A stretch of 64,000 nt of DNA from Cladorhizidae sp. MBARI D1340-BT2 (lineage: Eukaryota > Porifera > Demospongiae > Poecilosclerida > Cladorhizidae). Of this stretch, positions 12,701 through 27,089 are shown piece after piece. The notes under the pieces are model-generated. The model saw only the letters and a program-made list of their open reading frames with translations, searched no databases and was not told the origin of the DNA. The stretch is from contig JAQNBH010000015.1 in assembly GCA_028752905.1 (NCBI GenBank), positions 18,456,110-18,520,109 on the forward strand, in the 5' to 3' direction. Made by a program: the position numbers and the translations under genes. Position 1 is the first letter of the stretch. Every line of letters begins with the position of its first letter.

Positions 12701-14891
12701 GCCTTGAGAAAGTCTGTACCACCAGTGAAGAGTGATACTGGCAGCTGCTGAAGGCATTATCAAGTCTAAAGATAGAGTACCAGTGCCTAGTTGGTGCATC
12801 ATTGTGGTCACATCCAGCTGACAAAGAGCTGGGCAATTTAATATCAATGAAATTCCATTTAGTGACTTAGAAGCTAGATAGTGACTATGTTGCAAATGTT
12901 ATTGGGTACTAGTATGACAGCACAAGCATAAACAGGAATCAAAAGTGCACAAAGTCGTATAATTTCTTAATTGCACAAATAGCATATGTACTCAGCACTC
13001 ATGGGCACTTAACCTTTCACCTTCATGGGAGGGTGCTTCAGCACTGGACGTTTGCATTCAAGAAACTCACTGGTACAGATAATTCTAAGTGACACACGCC
13101 TGTGTTACTCATGTTCATGGGATCATTTGTAATGAAGTCAGCAAGCTAGAGCTCCAGGTGAGGATTCGCTGGAGGTTTTTAATGTCTTCATGGTGGACTT
13201 TTTCCAGGTAATAGTAGTCATTACCATCAAGTGATTTAGGTACCTGGATTTGGGTAAGTAGGATGACTCTCAAAGAGCACGGTGGTTCCTCCATTGCAGA
13301 GCGGTCCATAGACCACATAGGAGTGGCCTGTGATCCAACCAATGTCTGCCACGCAGGCAAACACATCAGAGGCAGGATGGTAGTCAAAGGCATACTGCAG
13401 AGGACAACACCACCACATCATCATGCAACACACTTGTGCTCTGTTGCACACACGGCAGTGGAGAGCAGGACATGGAAGGGTGGGATTGGGTAGAGGGATC
13501 ACAGGAGGGGGGGGGGATCAGAGGAATGGACAGAGGTGAGAGAAGATCTGAGAATGGAAGGTGGGAGAGTAGAATTGGAAATGGAGGGGGAATGGGATCG
13601 GAGGAAGGGACGGAAAAAGAGGTGATGGGGAAAGGGAAGAGGAAGAAGGAGGGAGGGGACAGACAATGGTAAGGATGGTTAGAAAAAGAGAGGGAGATGA
13701 AGGAAAGAGGGCTGAATGGAGAGGAGGGAGATGGGAAGATGAAGGGGGAGGAAGGTTCTCTTGCCTGCTGTGTGAGGGAGGCGTAGAGGAGGTAGCCAGC
13801 TTGCGTGTGTACGACGCCTTTGGGCTTGCCTGTGCTGCCCGAAGTGTAGAGCATGAAGAGTGTGTCTTCACTGTCCAGGGGCTCTGGAGGGCAGCTGCTA
13901 GCCTCTTTGGACATGGCCTGGACAAGAAGAGAAGGAAATGTCATAGAAAACTTTGATGATGAACACACCCACTCATTCCCCTTCTACATGGCTCCACCCT
14001 CTTCCCCCCTCCTCTTTTCCACATCCCCCCCCCCTCCCCCTTCATTCTCTTACCGCTTCCAGCCAGACGTCCTTGCCAAACTCCATGTTCACGTCAGCGC
14101 CAGTCCTCTTGACTACAAACACTCGGCGCACACACTCACACCCACTCACAGCCTTGTCCACGGTGGCCTTGAGAGGAATGACCTTGCCACCTCGCACTCC
14201 CTCATCAGCAGTTAGCACCACTGAGCATGTAGCTAAATCATGAAGTATAATATACATGTATATATATGTATCTCAGTCATTTGGTCGTCTGTCTGTGCTG
14301 ATTCTTCGTCCTCAATGGGCGCTCACACAGGGGACCCAGGAGAGTAGGACCAGGAGGACCAGGGAAAGAACATGGCAGGGTTGGGTTTGAAAGACATACA
14401 TAAGCCCCTCCTCCAAGCTTTAAAATGAGCATTAACAGCTAAACTAGGGCAGATTTTACCAGAGGGGACTAGGGATAACTCGACCAGAAGAACATAGGCA
14501 GGGTTTTGGGCCCATAGGCCACACCTCAAAGCTTTAAAACAGCCATATCAGCCAAACTAGGGCAGAAACAAATATTTCTCTCAGCCCTTTCGTATTTTTG
14601 TTGTTGTTGTTGTCGTGTTTTTTTTGTTTGTTTATGGGTGGGGTGGTGGGGTTGTCCTCAAAGAGCTCTCACTCAGAGGACCCAGGGAGAGGGTAATGTC
14701 TGTGGAAGGCATATACATGCTTCACTATCACAGACACTAGCCAGAGGACCACATGGACTCTTATATATATATATATAATACCACAATGATTTGGACAAAC
14801 AAAATGGAAATTACCATCCAAAATTCTTTCTTTGAGTGACTCTGCACTGAATCCACCAAAGACTATGCTGTGGGTGAAGAATACATAGTTA

Positions 14892-14941
<50 letters not shown>

Positions 14942-17900
14942 ATGTGTGGCTCCTATGCACACACATAACACTCACCAATGTACAGTTCTATGCACAACAC
15001 ACACACAAACGCACCAATGTATGGCTCTATGCACACACACACACCAATGTATGGCTCCTATGCACACATGCACCTCCACCCCCCAACATTCATCAGTGTA
15101 ATGGCTTTATGCACATACACACACACTCACCAATGTATGGCTCCTATGCGTGCACAGGCTAGCATGGAGGCCACCAGCAGAGGAGAGACAGGCATGTAGA
15201 TGGCCACACGATCACCCTTCTTGACACCGTCCTTCTTCAGGACGTTGGCTACGCGACAGGTCATCTCCAGTAATTCCCTGCAAATACAACACATAAAAAT
15301 TATTTACAAGCCAATGCATGTACGGTAAAGGGTCGTAACTCCCATGTGGATACTAGGCCCGGAATAGTAGATGTTAATGGATTTAGGGGGGGGGGGATAA
15401 TGGCATTTTTTAATTTTTTTAAATTACTTATGGTTACCACTTTAGAGCTCCGTAGATTCTGTAAACTTCATGGTATGGACTTGATATATATATATATCTC
15501 AAAGATAGGTCTCTCTGTGTGCTCTCTTTTGATACTAAAATATGTTTCATAGGTATAACTATAGGCAAGTTACTAGACCCTAAAGTGGAGGGACCTCAAA
15601 ACCGGAATGCCTGAAACCTCCACATAAATATCTCCAGATTGCAAAGTGCTAAAGATTACCAGTGGCTAGAGGAAGCCCTACTCTAGGCAACGAGTGTTTT
15701 CATTAGGCGCTAAAACGTAAGTATGCGGTCAAGCGTGTTGGTGGAAAATGAGTTTTATGGATTATTAACGAAATTCATTTTCCACCCGCACGCTTGACCA
15801 CGTACTTACAATTTAAGCTGAGATAGAATTTCTGTGCCTGTACATATAAATACCTATAAATACCTACAAGAACAAAGGTGTCAAAATAACAAAAACTATG
15901 TGTCAAAAAATAAAGAAGGCTGTGCTCTGTGTACCAATGTGTACCAATACTAGACTATTTTATTTATTTATTTTTATTTAAAACTACATAGAACTACATA
16001 GTTATTATTTTTTAATGGTGGCTACAGTTGTCTCGGCACTGAAGTGCTGAGACATACAGTGTTGGAGACATAGGCATATATGTTTGTTATCTACACATTG
16101 TTCAAGGCTGATGGTTGGTCACACACAAGCACAGAGAAGCTGGAAGAGCCAGCACAGTCATATGTACCCCTGAAGGAAACAGCCAAACTACCGAAGGAAA
16201 GTAAAGAATAGATTAAGGAGGGAGCCGGTGGAGCACAGGCTAAAAAGAAAGACAAACACTCTGCCTGGATTTGATATATATATATGTGACAGGATCTGAG
16301 AAAAGGGACCTTTCGTAGAAATTTTGAAAATTGAGTTATTTATGTTAAGACAAAAGAACACACAATTGCCTATAGAATGGAACAAAAATTAGCTCCTAAC
16401 TCCATTCCAAACCAAAGATATGAACCACAGAATGCAAGAGGATTGCAGCATTCATTTCGAGAAAACACGCTTGAAAAAGTTTGCTCACTAATCTCCGCGC
16501 ACCTCTGCGCACGCTTAGTTCGATTATTGCTGGAGGTGTGAACTCGTGCAAATTCTGCGGTAAGAAGAAATGCTTTTTGGGGGGGGGGGGGGGTTTGACT
16601 ACGAAGAACTACGCTGTGGAGGTACTATGCTCCAGAAGAAGAAAAACACTCCTCTCCTGACAGGGCTACACAAAAAGGTAACTTTTAAGACTATAGTGTG
16701 CGAGTAACAAAAAAATAATAATAAAGAGTGTGAGAAAGCACACGATGTTTATCTAGCTAATGCTCAGCTAATAGCTAGCTAATGCATCAGCCATAGCTAG
16801 CCAATGCCCAACCAGTACCTAGCGAATGCTCAGCTAGTAGCTAGCTAATGCTCAGCCAGTACAGCCAGTACCTAGCGAATGCTGGCCAGTAACTAGCGAA
16901 TGCTCGGCCAGTAGCTAGCTAATGCTCAGCCAGTAGCTATAGTGCTTAGCCAGTAGCTATGGCTAATGCTCAGCCAGTTGCTAGATAATGTTAAGCTAGC
17001 TAGCTAATGATAACTGCAGCTGAAAAGGGGAAGAAAACACAATGACTAGTTAGTATAAGGAATATGAATGCTATAATGAATGACAGGTTAGAGTGTAGTT
17101 TTGACCCGAGTTCAGTATAAATAGAATGAAGCATAAACTGAGCAATACGAAGTGTGAGGAATTAGCTTGTTTTGACATGATCTGCTGTTGTGACCAGCTT
17201 GTCTGCAAGTACGACACTCCCTCATGCGCTTTGCTGGTGGAGGATGTGCTGGTGGAGGATGTGCTGGTGGAGGATGTGCTGGTGGAGGATGTGCTGGTGG
17301 AGGACTGTTAGCAGCTGTGACAGCATCCACAGGTACAGGGGTTCCTTGTCTGCTTATTGCTTTTGCCACTGTTGGCATTGGGCATGTGATGTTCTGATCA
17401 TTCTCTGGGCAGAAAGGACGGATTTGATCATACAAATACCACTGGCGTTCGTGAATGGCGGTGCTATTTTTTCTGGCATTGCCAGCACAAGTCCGACATT
17501 GGCTTCATGACAATGATAGATGGTAGTAACTCTCTCCATAGTCTACAAAAAGTACTGTAAGCTACAGCCTGATTATGTGATGTTTCAGCACTTCTGTAAA
17601 ATTTCCAAATCCCCCTTTTAGATGTACTGGATGGGAGGAGCTTGATGTCACTCCTACTGTAACCTGGGACTCTGCCTGGAAGGAGAAGTCCATGTTGCTC
17701 CACATAGCTCAGGAGGAACCTGACTACAAGCTCTATGTCTTTAGTGGTAAGCGATAGTGGTAAGAGAATTTGGGCATCTGTGTGTGTTGCCATGTATGCG
17801 TGGAATTATTCCACTTTCTTTGAAATGTTTGATTAAATTTTTCATCCTTTTCACAAACGTAAAGAACTTGGAACAGACACTCTGAATGTAGTTGAAGCTT

Positions 17901-20900
17901 TGATACTTCCTTTTTGTCCCTGCAGGGTAAGTCCAACAGTGAGAACATCATCATCACCAATGCAAACTTCCTGCAACTGCCCGAGAATGACCATATCAAG
18001 TTCACTATTTGAAAGCTCAAGACAGGAATCTCGTGTTTGTGACACATAGTCATTGGCGAACTGTGTGGAACACTTCTTGCCATTGAAGTGGGAGCAGCCA
18101 CAGCCACTGGTCATGAACTGGTTTACCAGCTCTTTTTCTTGAGTGTCCACATACTGAACCTCAAGGTTGACAGATTCTCTAACAGCCAGCAAGTGTGACA
18201 TTGCTTCCTGTATCTGTTCATCATTGGTCAACTCTGGATCATACTGTTGCTCATCACTACGATCTTCACTCCCTCCAGTTTGGGTTATCGGTGGCTCAAG
18301 TCTGGTGGCTTAAGGGGGGACATCTGCATTTAAAAAAAATTTTTTTTTTTACCTGTGGTTACAACTTTAGAGCTCAGTAGATTCTGCAAACTTCATGGTA
18401 TGGACTTGATATATAGCTCAAAAGATAGGTCTCTCTGTGTGCTCTCTTTTGATACTAAAATATGTTTCATAGGTATAACTATAGGCAAGTTACTAGACCC
18501 TAAAGCGGAGTGACCACAAAAACCTGAAGCGCTCCAACCTCCATAGAAACCACTCTGAGGTGCGAAGTGCAAAAAAATTAAAAATGGTACGAGTGGCTAG
18601 AGGAAGCTCTAGAGTACACAAGGAGTATATTGAGCAGGCGTGAAAAATTTATTACCTGGTCAAGCGCGGTTGGAAAATTGAAGGCGTCGCCTCGTCAACG
18701 CCTTCAATTTTCCAACCGCGCGCTTGACCACGTTAATAAATTTTTCACGCCTGCTCAATATACTCCTTGTGTACTCTAGAGCTTCCTCTAGCCACTCGTA
18801 CCATTTTTAATTTTTTTGCACTTCGCACCTCAGAGTGGTTTCTATGGAGGTTGGAGCGCTTCAGGTTTTTGTGGTCACTCCGCTTTAGGGTCTAGTAACT
18901 TGCCTATAGTTATACCTATGAAACACATTTTAGTATCAAAAGAGAGCACACAGAGAGACCTATCTTTTGAGCTATATATCAAGTCCATACCATGAAGTTT
19001 GCAGAATCTACTGAGCTCTAAAGTTGTAACCACAGGTAAAAAAAAATTTTTAAAAAAAATGCAGATGTCCCCCCTTAAGCTCAACCACATAATTACCTAT
19101 AAGTGTAACCATGGATCCATCATTACTACTTTACTTATTACTTATTTTACTACTTTTCTTCATTACTTATTTTACTACTTTTACTACTTTTCTTATTACT
19201 TATTTTACTACTTTTCTTATTACTTATTTTACTACTTTTCTTATTATTGCTTGGTTATTTGTACCTTTCATTATGTATTAGTACTACAGTTTGCATGTAT
19301 ACATACCTGCTTCTTCATTCTCTGAGTCACTGTCACAACCTCTGTGTGAAGTAGTCACCAATAACCTCCAGGAGAGACTGCTGATCTCTGGGAGAGAATT
19401 TCATCAGTAAATTGATTCCTTTTGCAGCTTCCTGGAGATGCCATTATTCACACAGTTCTTGTTTATTTCTTTGATAATAGATTTTTTTTTTAACCGCGCA
19501 TTAACGGGGGACTTTTCCCTTTCTAACGGCCTACGTGGGGTTTTTCCCCTATTCTTCCATATACGCAGCAGTATTCTCTCAATTGCCCTCGCGTTATATA
19601 CAAACGTAGGTCTGTCCACGTAGCTAGCTTCTTGACCAGCCATCTTCTAACTCCACGCTTGCATATAAAGAAGCAAGCAGAAGACTCAAAACTTCACACA
19701 GAGGTAGAGGAAGGATAGTAGATACCTGTAATACAATTATTATTTTTTGGTCAAAGTATGACTGTAGACTATTTTTGGTTATATCTCAAAACTGTTTTTT
19801 CTACACAAAAGGTCCCTTTTCTCAGATCCTATCACATATATATGTATATATAATTATAGGGAGCTCCAGGGTAGCGACAACAAGGGGAGAGAGGAAAGCC
19901 CTAAGCAGTGAACAAAGAATCATTGAACATCCTTAGAGAGAGCAAAAAATTCCTGAGAAGCATCGACAACATCTGCAGCTCAGATAAAATGGACAAGCCA
20001 GGAGAGAACACAATAATAAAATGATCCTAGCAGTATTACTTAGAGAGGCTGATGAGACAAGTTGATATGCCAGGAGAGAACATATACACATTTACTGCAT
20101 AATCTTTTTTAAAGCTCCTCAGATACACAGAGTACATCTAACACTTAGTGTGCCATAAATATGTACCTGATTATTATTTTTTTAATTGGATTGACTTGTC
20201 AAAAGAAGAAGAAAAGAAGCTAGAATGTACTTATCTAGACCAACGTTCAAACGACTCATTACCTTTTTGAAGACCCTTTACCTTTTTGAACAATTTCAAA
20301 AGGTAAAGGGTCTACAAACATGTGTGGTCTACTGTGTTTTTTTACAAACGCCCCATCAAACGCCCCCTTCCATGGCAAGGTTTCTATATGCATCCATGCT
20401 TCAACTAAATTTGTTGCAAGTAAATCAAAAAGACTCCCCTTCCACACTAGTTGTTGCTACTAGATGAGGAATTTACACTTTGTAGGCTGCCTCAACATTT
20501 GAAGGCATACACAATCCTTTTTAAGGGATTGGTGGGGGGAGGGTGTGGTCATTGTTGTTGTTTGTCTCTTTGTATATTGTTCTTGTTTACTATTCCCTTG
20601 CAGAGGCAGCTCGGGCAATTTTAAGATGGTAAGTCCAGGAAGTAGATGTGGCTTTATGTTAAAGTGGTGTTGTACATAACCATTGCTGACATAATATTTT
20701 AGTGCTGCAGAAAGTTTAGTGAATGATGAAACTCTTGTCTACATTCACCCGTACTTACAAAAAATGGCAACATCAAATAAATTACTGTACTTCCTCTATT
20801 AGAATGCATGCGTTCTATTATTTCATGAGCTTCCTAGCTGTGCAGTCTAATAGAGGCGTCCTAATCTCTTTCGAGGTGTATAATTGACAGTGTGTTATAA

Positions 20901-23900
20901 TCGAGGAAATACAGTAAGTTTGTCTGTGAGATTCTTGTGAACGTGTGATATCATCAACATCAAGTTGTTTAGTCTTTCTTGTGACAAAGTTGAATGCGGA
21001 TCACTCACCGCATTGTAGTAGATGATCATTCACTGGTGCTGTTCGTAACTGGAAAAAATAGCACTAATATGCGCATACTCCTAATGATCACATCCACTAA
21101 ATTTAATAATGTACTGGAACCCATCCGGCTAAAACCGGACCAGAGCCGCCCCTTCCTTGATCTGTCTGCTAAAGCCTCCTTCAAGGACTTGGCAAGAGTT
21201 GCACAGAACTTCAGAACTAACCAGATGTTTATTGTATATCATGTTTATTGCTAAAGCACATACACACACACACACACAACACCAACACACACAACACACT
21301 CACGCGGATCATGTAGTTCACTTGTTCTGCTGGGCTCAAAATTGCAACACACACGAGTACGACTTACCATATTGACGATCTTTACCCATTTTGTGTTTTA
21401 CTCCATAGCAATGTACCTAGTCAATGATAATTTGGAGTTTTCTGGTACTAAAATTGTTATGAAAGGAACCATGGTAATGACAAGGTATCCTTGAAGAGAT
21501 GGATTTCATGGTTTTACAGTTTCTAGGACTGCCGGTTTACTGTCTTGGTGATTCAAGGTAACTGCTGTTTAGGCTGTTAGCCAAAAGGAGTCTTAGCTTT
21601 TGGAAAAACTAGTGCACACCACACTGCCAGCTAACCCACAACAACTTCAGCAGGTCAGACCTTGACCACATGTTAAGAGGATCAGGTGATAATAAGTGAG
21701 AGACATTGTACCTCTACGTGGCCTGTGGTGATCACATAAAAACACAAAAATTTGGCCCTAGCAGAAGGAAAAAAAAGTTTTCAACAATTAGGATTTGATC
21801 CTCTCCCACATTGCTGATAATTGGAACTCATGAATCATACCAACCGTAGAGCTGTCTTCACACTGCCTAGTGGTTGCCTTCCACCTACCACGCTAACAGC
21901 AAGCACGAAGCAGAGCAAGGAGAGCAATTTGAGTAATCTTTTCCTTACCTAGAAAAAATTGATTGGAGAGCGCACAGCGAGACTCACACAGGCAGTTGGA
22001 AAGAGAGTTTGTATTGCCATGCATGCTCAAACATGTGTGTATATATAATATGTATATATATATATATAGTAGCTAGATAGGTATGGATCTGTTTGCTAGG
22101 GTTAGTAGGGTAGCAGCAACCAGGAAAAAATATACACTCATGCACGGCCCAAGCAATAAGTGGATATACTAGCAAACATGGATGTCATTCACAAAAAGAA
22201 ATAAACCGTGCAAGCTGAACATTTACCCAGTAGGCTGCTCTATCATTATAAATATACAATCAGAAAATTGACTTATATACTTCCAGGAGGGCAGTCAGGT
22301 ATTGTTGTGGTCAATCCCGTGTCATCCATGCATGACCAAGCTATTACAGATATCCACTGATAACCTGCGGATCTCCACAACTTGGTCATCCGTGCATATT
22401 CAGATGGCTTGGTGTGTATGTGGATATCCTCGGATGAACAGTGGATGGATATACAACCTAGTGGTAAGTCATCTGCAGATACTCTGACAGAGGCGGCATG
22501 GGGTATATATCTCTAGTAACTTGGTCACCTGTGGATACTCTGACGAGGGGCATGGGCATGGGGTGTATGTGAAGATCCGTGGATGAACATGCGCGTTCTT
22601 AGTAACTTGGATGGATGAACAGGATTGACGAGGACAACACTGGACATGTATGAACCACTTTGAATCCCTTCGCTCTTAATAGAGGAGATGCTATCCTGTT
22701 TTGTTGTGGACATAGAGCAATGTTGTGATGCAGTTATTGATGGCTTACCTCATACCCAATGAAGCTGATTCTTACCAAACTGCAGTTTACTGTATTCGGG
22801 CTCTAATATAGGTGGAGTTGTTGTATCCATGTTGGATCTGTATCTATAAGCTAGAGCTGTCTATCTATAGGTTGGAGCCTCTGTCTCTATAAGCTAGAGC
22901 CGTGTATCTATAGGTTGGAGCCTCTGTATCTATAGGTTGGAGCCTCTGTATCTATAGGTTGGAGCCTCTGTATCTATAGGTTGAAGCCTCTGTATCTATA
23001 GGTTGGAGTCTCTGTATCCATAGGTTGGAGCCTCTATATATATAGGCTGGAACTGCTGTGTCTATAGTTTGAAACCTCTGTATCCATAGGTTGGAGCCTC
23101 TGTATCTATAGGCTGGAACTGTTGTATCTATAGGTTGGAGTCTCTGTATCCATAGGTTGGAGCCTCTGTATCTATAGGCTGGAACTGTTGTATCTATAGG
23201 TTAGACCGCTGTATCTATAGGTTGGAGACTCTGTATCTATAGGTTGGAGCTCTGAATAGGTTGGAACCAATCTATCTATAAGTTGAAGCCTCTCTATCCT
23301 TAGGTTGGATCTCTGTATCCATAGGTTGGTCTCTTTATCTATAGGTTGGAGCCTCTGTATCCAGGGATTAGAGCCTTTGTATCCATAGGTTGTAGTCTGT
23401 ATCCATAGGTTGAAGTCTCTGTATCTATAGGTTGGAGCCTCTGAATCTATAGGTTGGAGTCTCTGTATCTATAGGTTGGAGCTCTGTATGTATAGGTTGG
23501 AACCGATCTATCTATAAGTTGAAGCATCTCTATCCTTAGGTTGGATCTCTGTATCCATAGGTTGGTCTTTTTATCTATAGGTTGGAGCCTCTGTATCCAG
23601 GGATTAGAGCCTTTGTATCCATAGGTTGTAGTCTGTATCCATAGGTTGAAGCCTCTGTATCTATAGGTTGAAGCCTCTGTATCTATTATAGGTTGAAGCC
23701 TCTGTATGTATAAGGTTGGAGTTTTTGTCTATCCATAGGTTGGGGCCTCTGTATCTATAGGTTGGAGCCTTTGCATCTATAAGCTGGAGCCTCTGTATCT
23801 ATAGGTTGGAGCCTCTGCATCTATAAGCTGGAGCCTCTCTATCCTTAGGTTGGAGCCTCTGTATCTATAGGCTGGAACTGTTGTATCTATAGGTTGAACC

Positions 23901-26900
23901 TCTGCATCTATAGGTTGGAGCCTCTGCATCTATAAGCTGGAGCCTCTCTGTCCTTAGGTTGGAGCTATAGGCTGGAGCCTCTGTATCTATACTCTGCCAA
24001 GCCACACTTTTACATTGAAGGGCTGTACATATCACATTAGTTTTGTGCAAAATGTGTAACATAGTTGTGTTTATAAAGGTCGTAATGACCTTTTCCCTTT
24101 CAAGTTACGCTTGGTAAATGAGAGCAGCTCTAATTAACTGAGTGATTGTTTGCAAGTACTGTACTTAACAATGACTTATTCAACAATCAACTTGAAATTT
24201 ACTCTCTCAACATTTCGGCTAGATGCCTTCCTCTCAATGTTTCAGCTAGCTGCTCTAGCTTTCATTAGGGTAGAGCATCTAGCCAAAGAGTAAATTTCAA
24301 GTTGATTACTGATAAAGTCATTGTAATTGGCATGTCAACTGAGAGTTCATCGAGAGGACTGTATTTTGTTTACTTCACTGGAAGGCTACACTGTTGAAAA
24401 CATTATTTCCATCAATGTGCAGCTATTAACTTTTGTGAGCCAGTTGTGAATGCAACAAGCAACCCAGCAGTAAATACCAAACCAACTAAACACTGTAGTG
24501 AACCTAACCATTTCAAAAATTCTTACACTACACGTGTCCACACTACAAAAAAAAAGGGGGGGAAAGGGGGAAAAAGGGAAAAAAAGAGTAACTTTAAACT
24601 CAACTGCTTTTACAAAATAAGTGACTTAGCTGATGAAAAGTTCAATTACATTTCAGAACAGCTGCAGATGAGCAAGAGCACTCGATTTGCTGACATGGCA
24701 ATCGAGCGGACATGGCAGCTATGCTGAGTTAAAGTAAAGGGCCTGGCCCTTCAAGGGTAAGCATCTCTATAGCTATATGGATGTGGCTAGCTCTAGCTGC
24801 AGCTTTTGGCTGGCGAGCTGAAATTGAGCTGATATGGCAGCGCTGCAGAGCAAAAGGTCAAGAACTTCCTGACTTTCAAAGCCAAGGCCAAACATCAGCT
24901 GTGTGGTGCTCTCCTCGCCCTCTGGAGTAGCATCAGCCTTCAAAATACATGGATAGGCTACGATTTGCTATCAGATGATAGAAACTTGATACTGTACACA
25001 GTACATGCATACATACATCACATATGAAATCAGCCAAGCAAACACTTACTTATAGGAAATACTCTGATGTGTCCCAGGCTCATCTTTTTCCCACAGCAGA
25101 GCCACTTTATCAGGAAATGTGTCCACGTGTCGGTCCAGGCAGTTCACTGTGTCAACACACATTAATAATTAGGTACTTTTCCTACGCATCATCTGCCACA
25201 TAATCCACCTCCAATATTGTCACAGCTATGTGTTGCCCTGTAATAAATCATGCCTGCACCTATGATAATGGCAGGATGCACTTAGAGACACTCCACATCC
25301 ACATGTGTGATGGAGAAGGGAAAAAGTCAATTTTGTTTTACTATGAGACGAAACATTAGTGGCTTTTTTTCTTACTACTATTGTTTATTAGCAATGCCCT
25401 AGCCATTGTCTTAGCGTAGCTGAAAGCCAGATACAGTACTGACCTCTACATTATTGTTGTCATCAGGTGTTGAAATATTTGGATGGTAAGTTGGGCAAGT
25501 CCCTGTGGATTACATGTATTTACGTTCCTTTACAGATTCCCAATTGGAGCAAGTTTGCATAATCTGATGCCCTACAACACAATAGGGCTGGCAAATTCTG
25601 AAACAGAAATGTGCAAGTACATGTTTGGCTGCGAGAGTTTTAAGAGAACTTGGAAGCAGCTTCCCTTGAAGATGGGAAGCTCAGTACACTAAGAGTGAAC
25701 TCATCAGGCAGTACACTAAGAGTGAGCTCATCAGGCAGTGCTCTCTGAAGGAACTCAGAATATAAAGGGAAGACCATGTAGAAGCTGACAAGGATTTCTG
25801 ACATCTTGTTCAAGTGATTTAAGTGATATGATTCAAGCGATAGTTTGCACCTAGAACATTATTTAGTGTGTTCCGTATCCTTTCCATATCATAATCACAC
25901 CTCCCTATTGACAATATGTATTCCTACATATACCAAGTGTTGAACCAGCTATCTCTTCTCCTCAATGTCAGTACCTGCAAGGAATTGTGCTTAGCTTACC
26001 ACACTGATAACCCATTGTGAGCAAAAGGTAGCCCCAGCCATGTATCCTACCTCTATAGCTATGTCAGAATGAAACTCAAGCATCGCTTTTCTGAGATCTA
26101 TTAACTGTGTATCTCGTTCTCTTTAACTGTGCAGCGAAAATGAACCGTTCATCTTCTTTGTGAGTGGACGTACCTTACATAGCCACATGCATCCAGTGTA
26201 TATGTATTGCATGTACAGTCGGGCATGGCACAACAAAATTTTCCATCCAACTCCCCGTAAGGGCTCGCTTCACTCGCTAAGTAATCTATAGCATAGTACG
26301 CAGTTTGCTATGCACTAGTTTGTTTGCTGTTTTCAGGGGGACCGTAATCATTAACTAGTAAAAAAAACTTGTGGTTACCACTTTATAGCTCCATAGATTT
26401 TGCAAACTTCATGGTATGGACTTGATATATAGCTCAAAAGATAGGTCTCTCCCTGGTACCTCAAAACCCGAGTCATATTTTTCTCCAGATTGCAAAGTGC
26501 TGAAATTAGCACCAGTGGCTAGAGGAAGCCCTATGACTACGTGCTAAAACTTATTAAGTACTGGTGAATGGAAAATTAAAATTCTTTTTCCAACCTTGCT
26601 CTTGACCACATACTCAAGTTTTAGAAACAAGTCCAAGGGCTTACTGGTGCTAATTTCAGCTCTCTAGCACTTGGCAATCTGGAGAAAAAATATGTTCCTA
26701 ACTCAAGCAGGTTTTGAGGTACCCCCACTTTAACTTGGCTGTAGTTATACCGATGGAAAATGTTTTAGTATCAAAAGAGAGCACAGAGAGAGACCTATCT
26801 TTTGAGCTATATATCAAGTCCATACCATGAAATTCGCAGAATCTATGGAGCTATAAAGAGGTAACCACAAGTTGTTTTTTTAAACACTTACTAGTTTATG

Positions 26901-27058
26901 GTTACGGTCCCCTTTCATATGACCGGTTATGATGAAACTGAAATGTCACAGCAAATCTAGTGGAAATTTAGGAGTCTTCTGCGATTAGAGTTGATATGAA
27001 TGGACCTCTGGCATGAAACTCATCTGTTTTTGGGGGGAAAATCTTAAAGTAAATACAC

Positions 27059-27089
<31 letters not shown>

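Larger units (their letters stand above)
16285..19836 (-). mobile_element. 3.55-kb TIR DNA transposon with an internally deleted, unclassified transposase-like gene
   Basis: Inverted ends TGTGACAGGATCTGAGAAAA (16285) and, on the other strand, TGTGATAGGATCTGAGAAAA (19836) sit inside TA-rich flanks. Minus-strand fragments in order: a basic N-terminal piece [17 protein letters not shown] (about 19404-19643); [17 protein letters not shown] and [14 protein letters not shown] (17851-18231); a [17 protein letters not shown] stretch ending [14 protein letters not shown] (17464-17793); and, after a one-base frameshift, [17 protein letters not shown] with PPPAH repeats and a C-terminal [20 protein letters not shown] knuckle (17112-17435). 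I recall this order from predicted cnidarian and sponge transposase-like proteins, but the catalytic core expected between the CWQC and WYLYDQ segments is absent. A foldback element is nested at 18314-19074. Confidence 0.75.

Noticed and set aside
13384..13760. Extension of ACSS exon 6 through the Ser/Pro-rich frame (FPSPSSPF...)
   Set aside because: Low-complexity pyrimidine intron; ACSS proteins go directly from LT.. to YAFD, which the GC-AG splice provides.
20994..21254. 86-codon plus-strand frame with [18 protein letters not shown]
   Set aside because: No recognised family, no splice or conservation evidence; left as intron sequence.
22836..23992. CRISPR-like regularly spaced repeat
   Set aside because: Contiguous short tandem units without unique spacers, in a eukaryotic intron.
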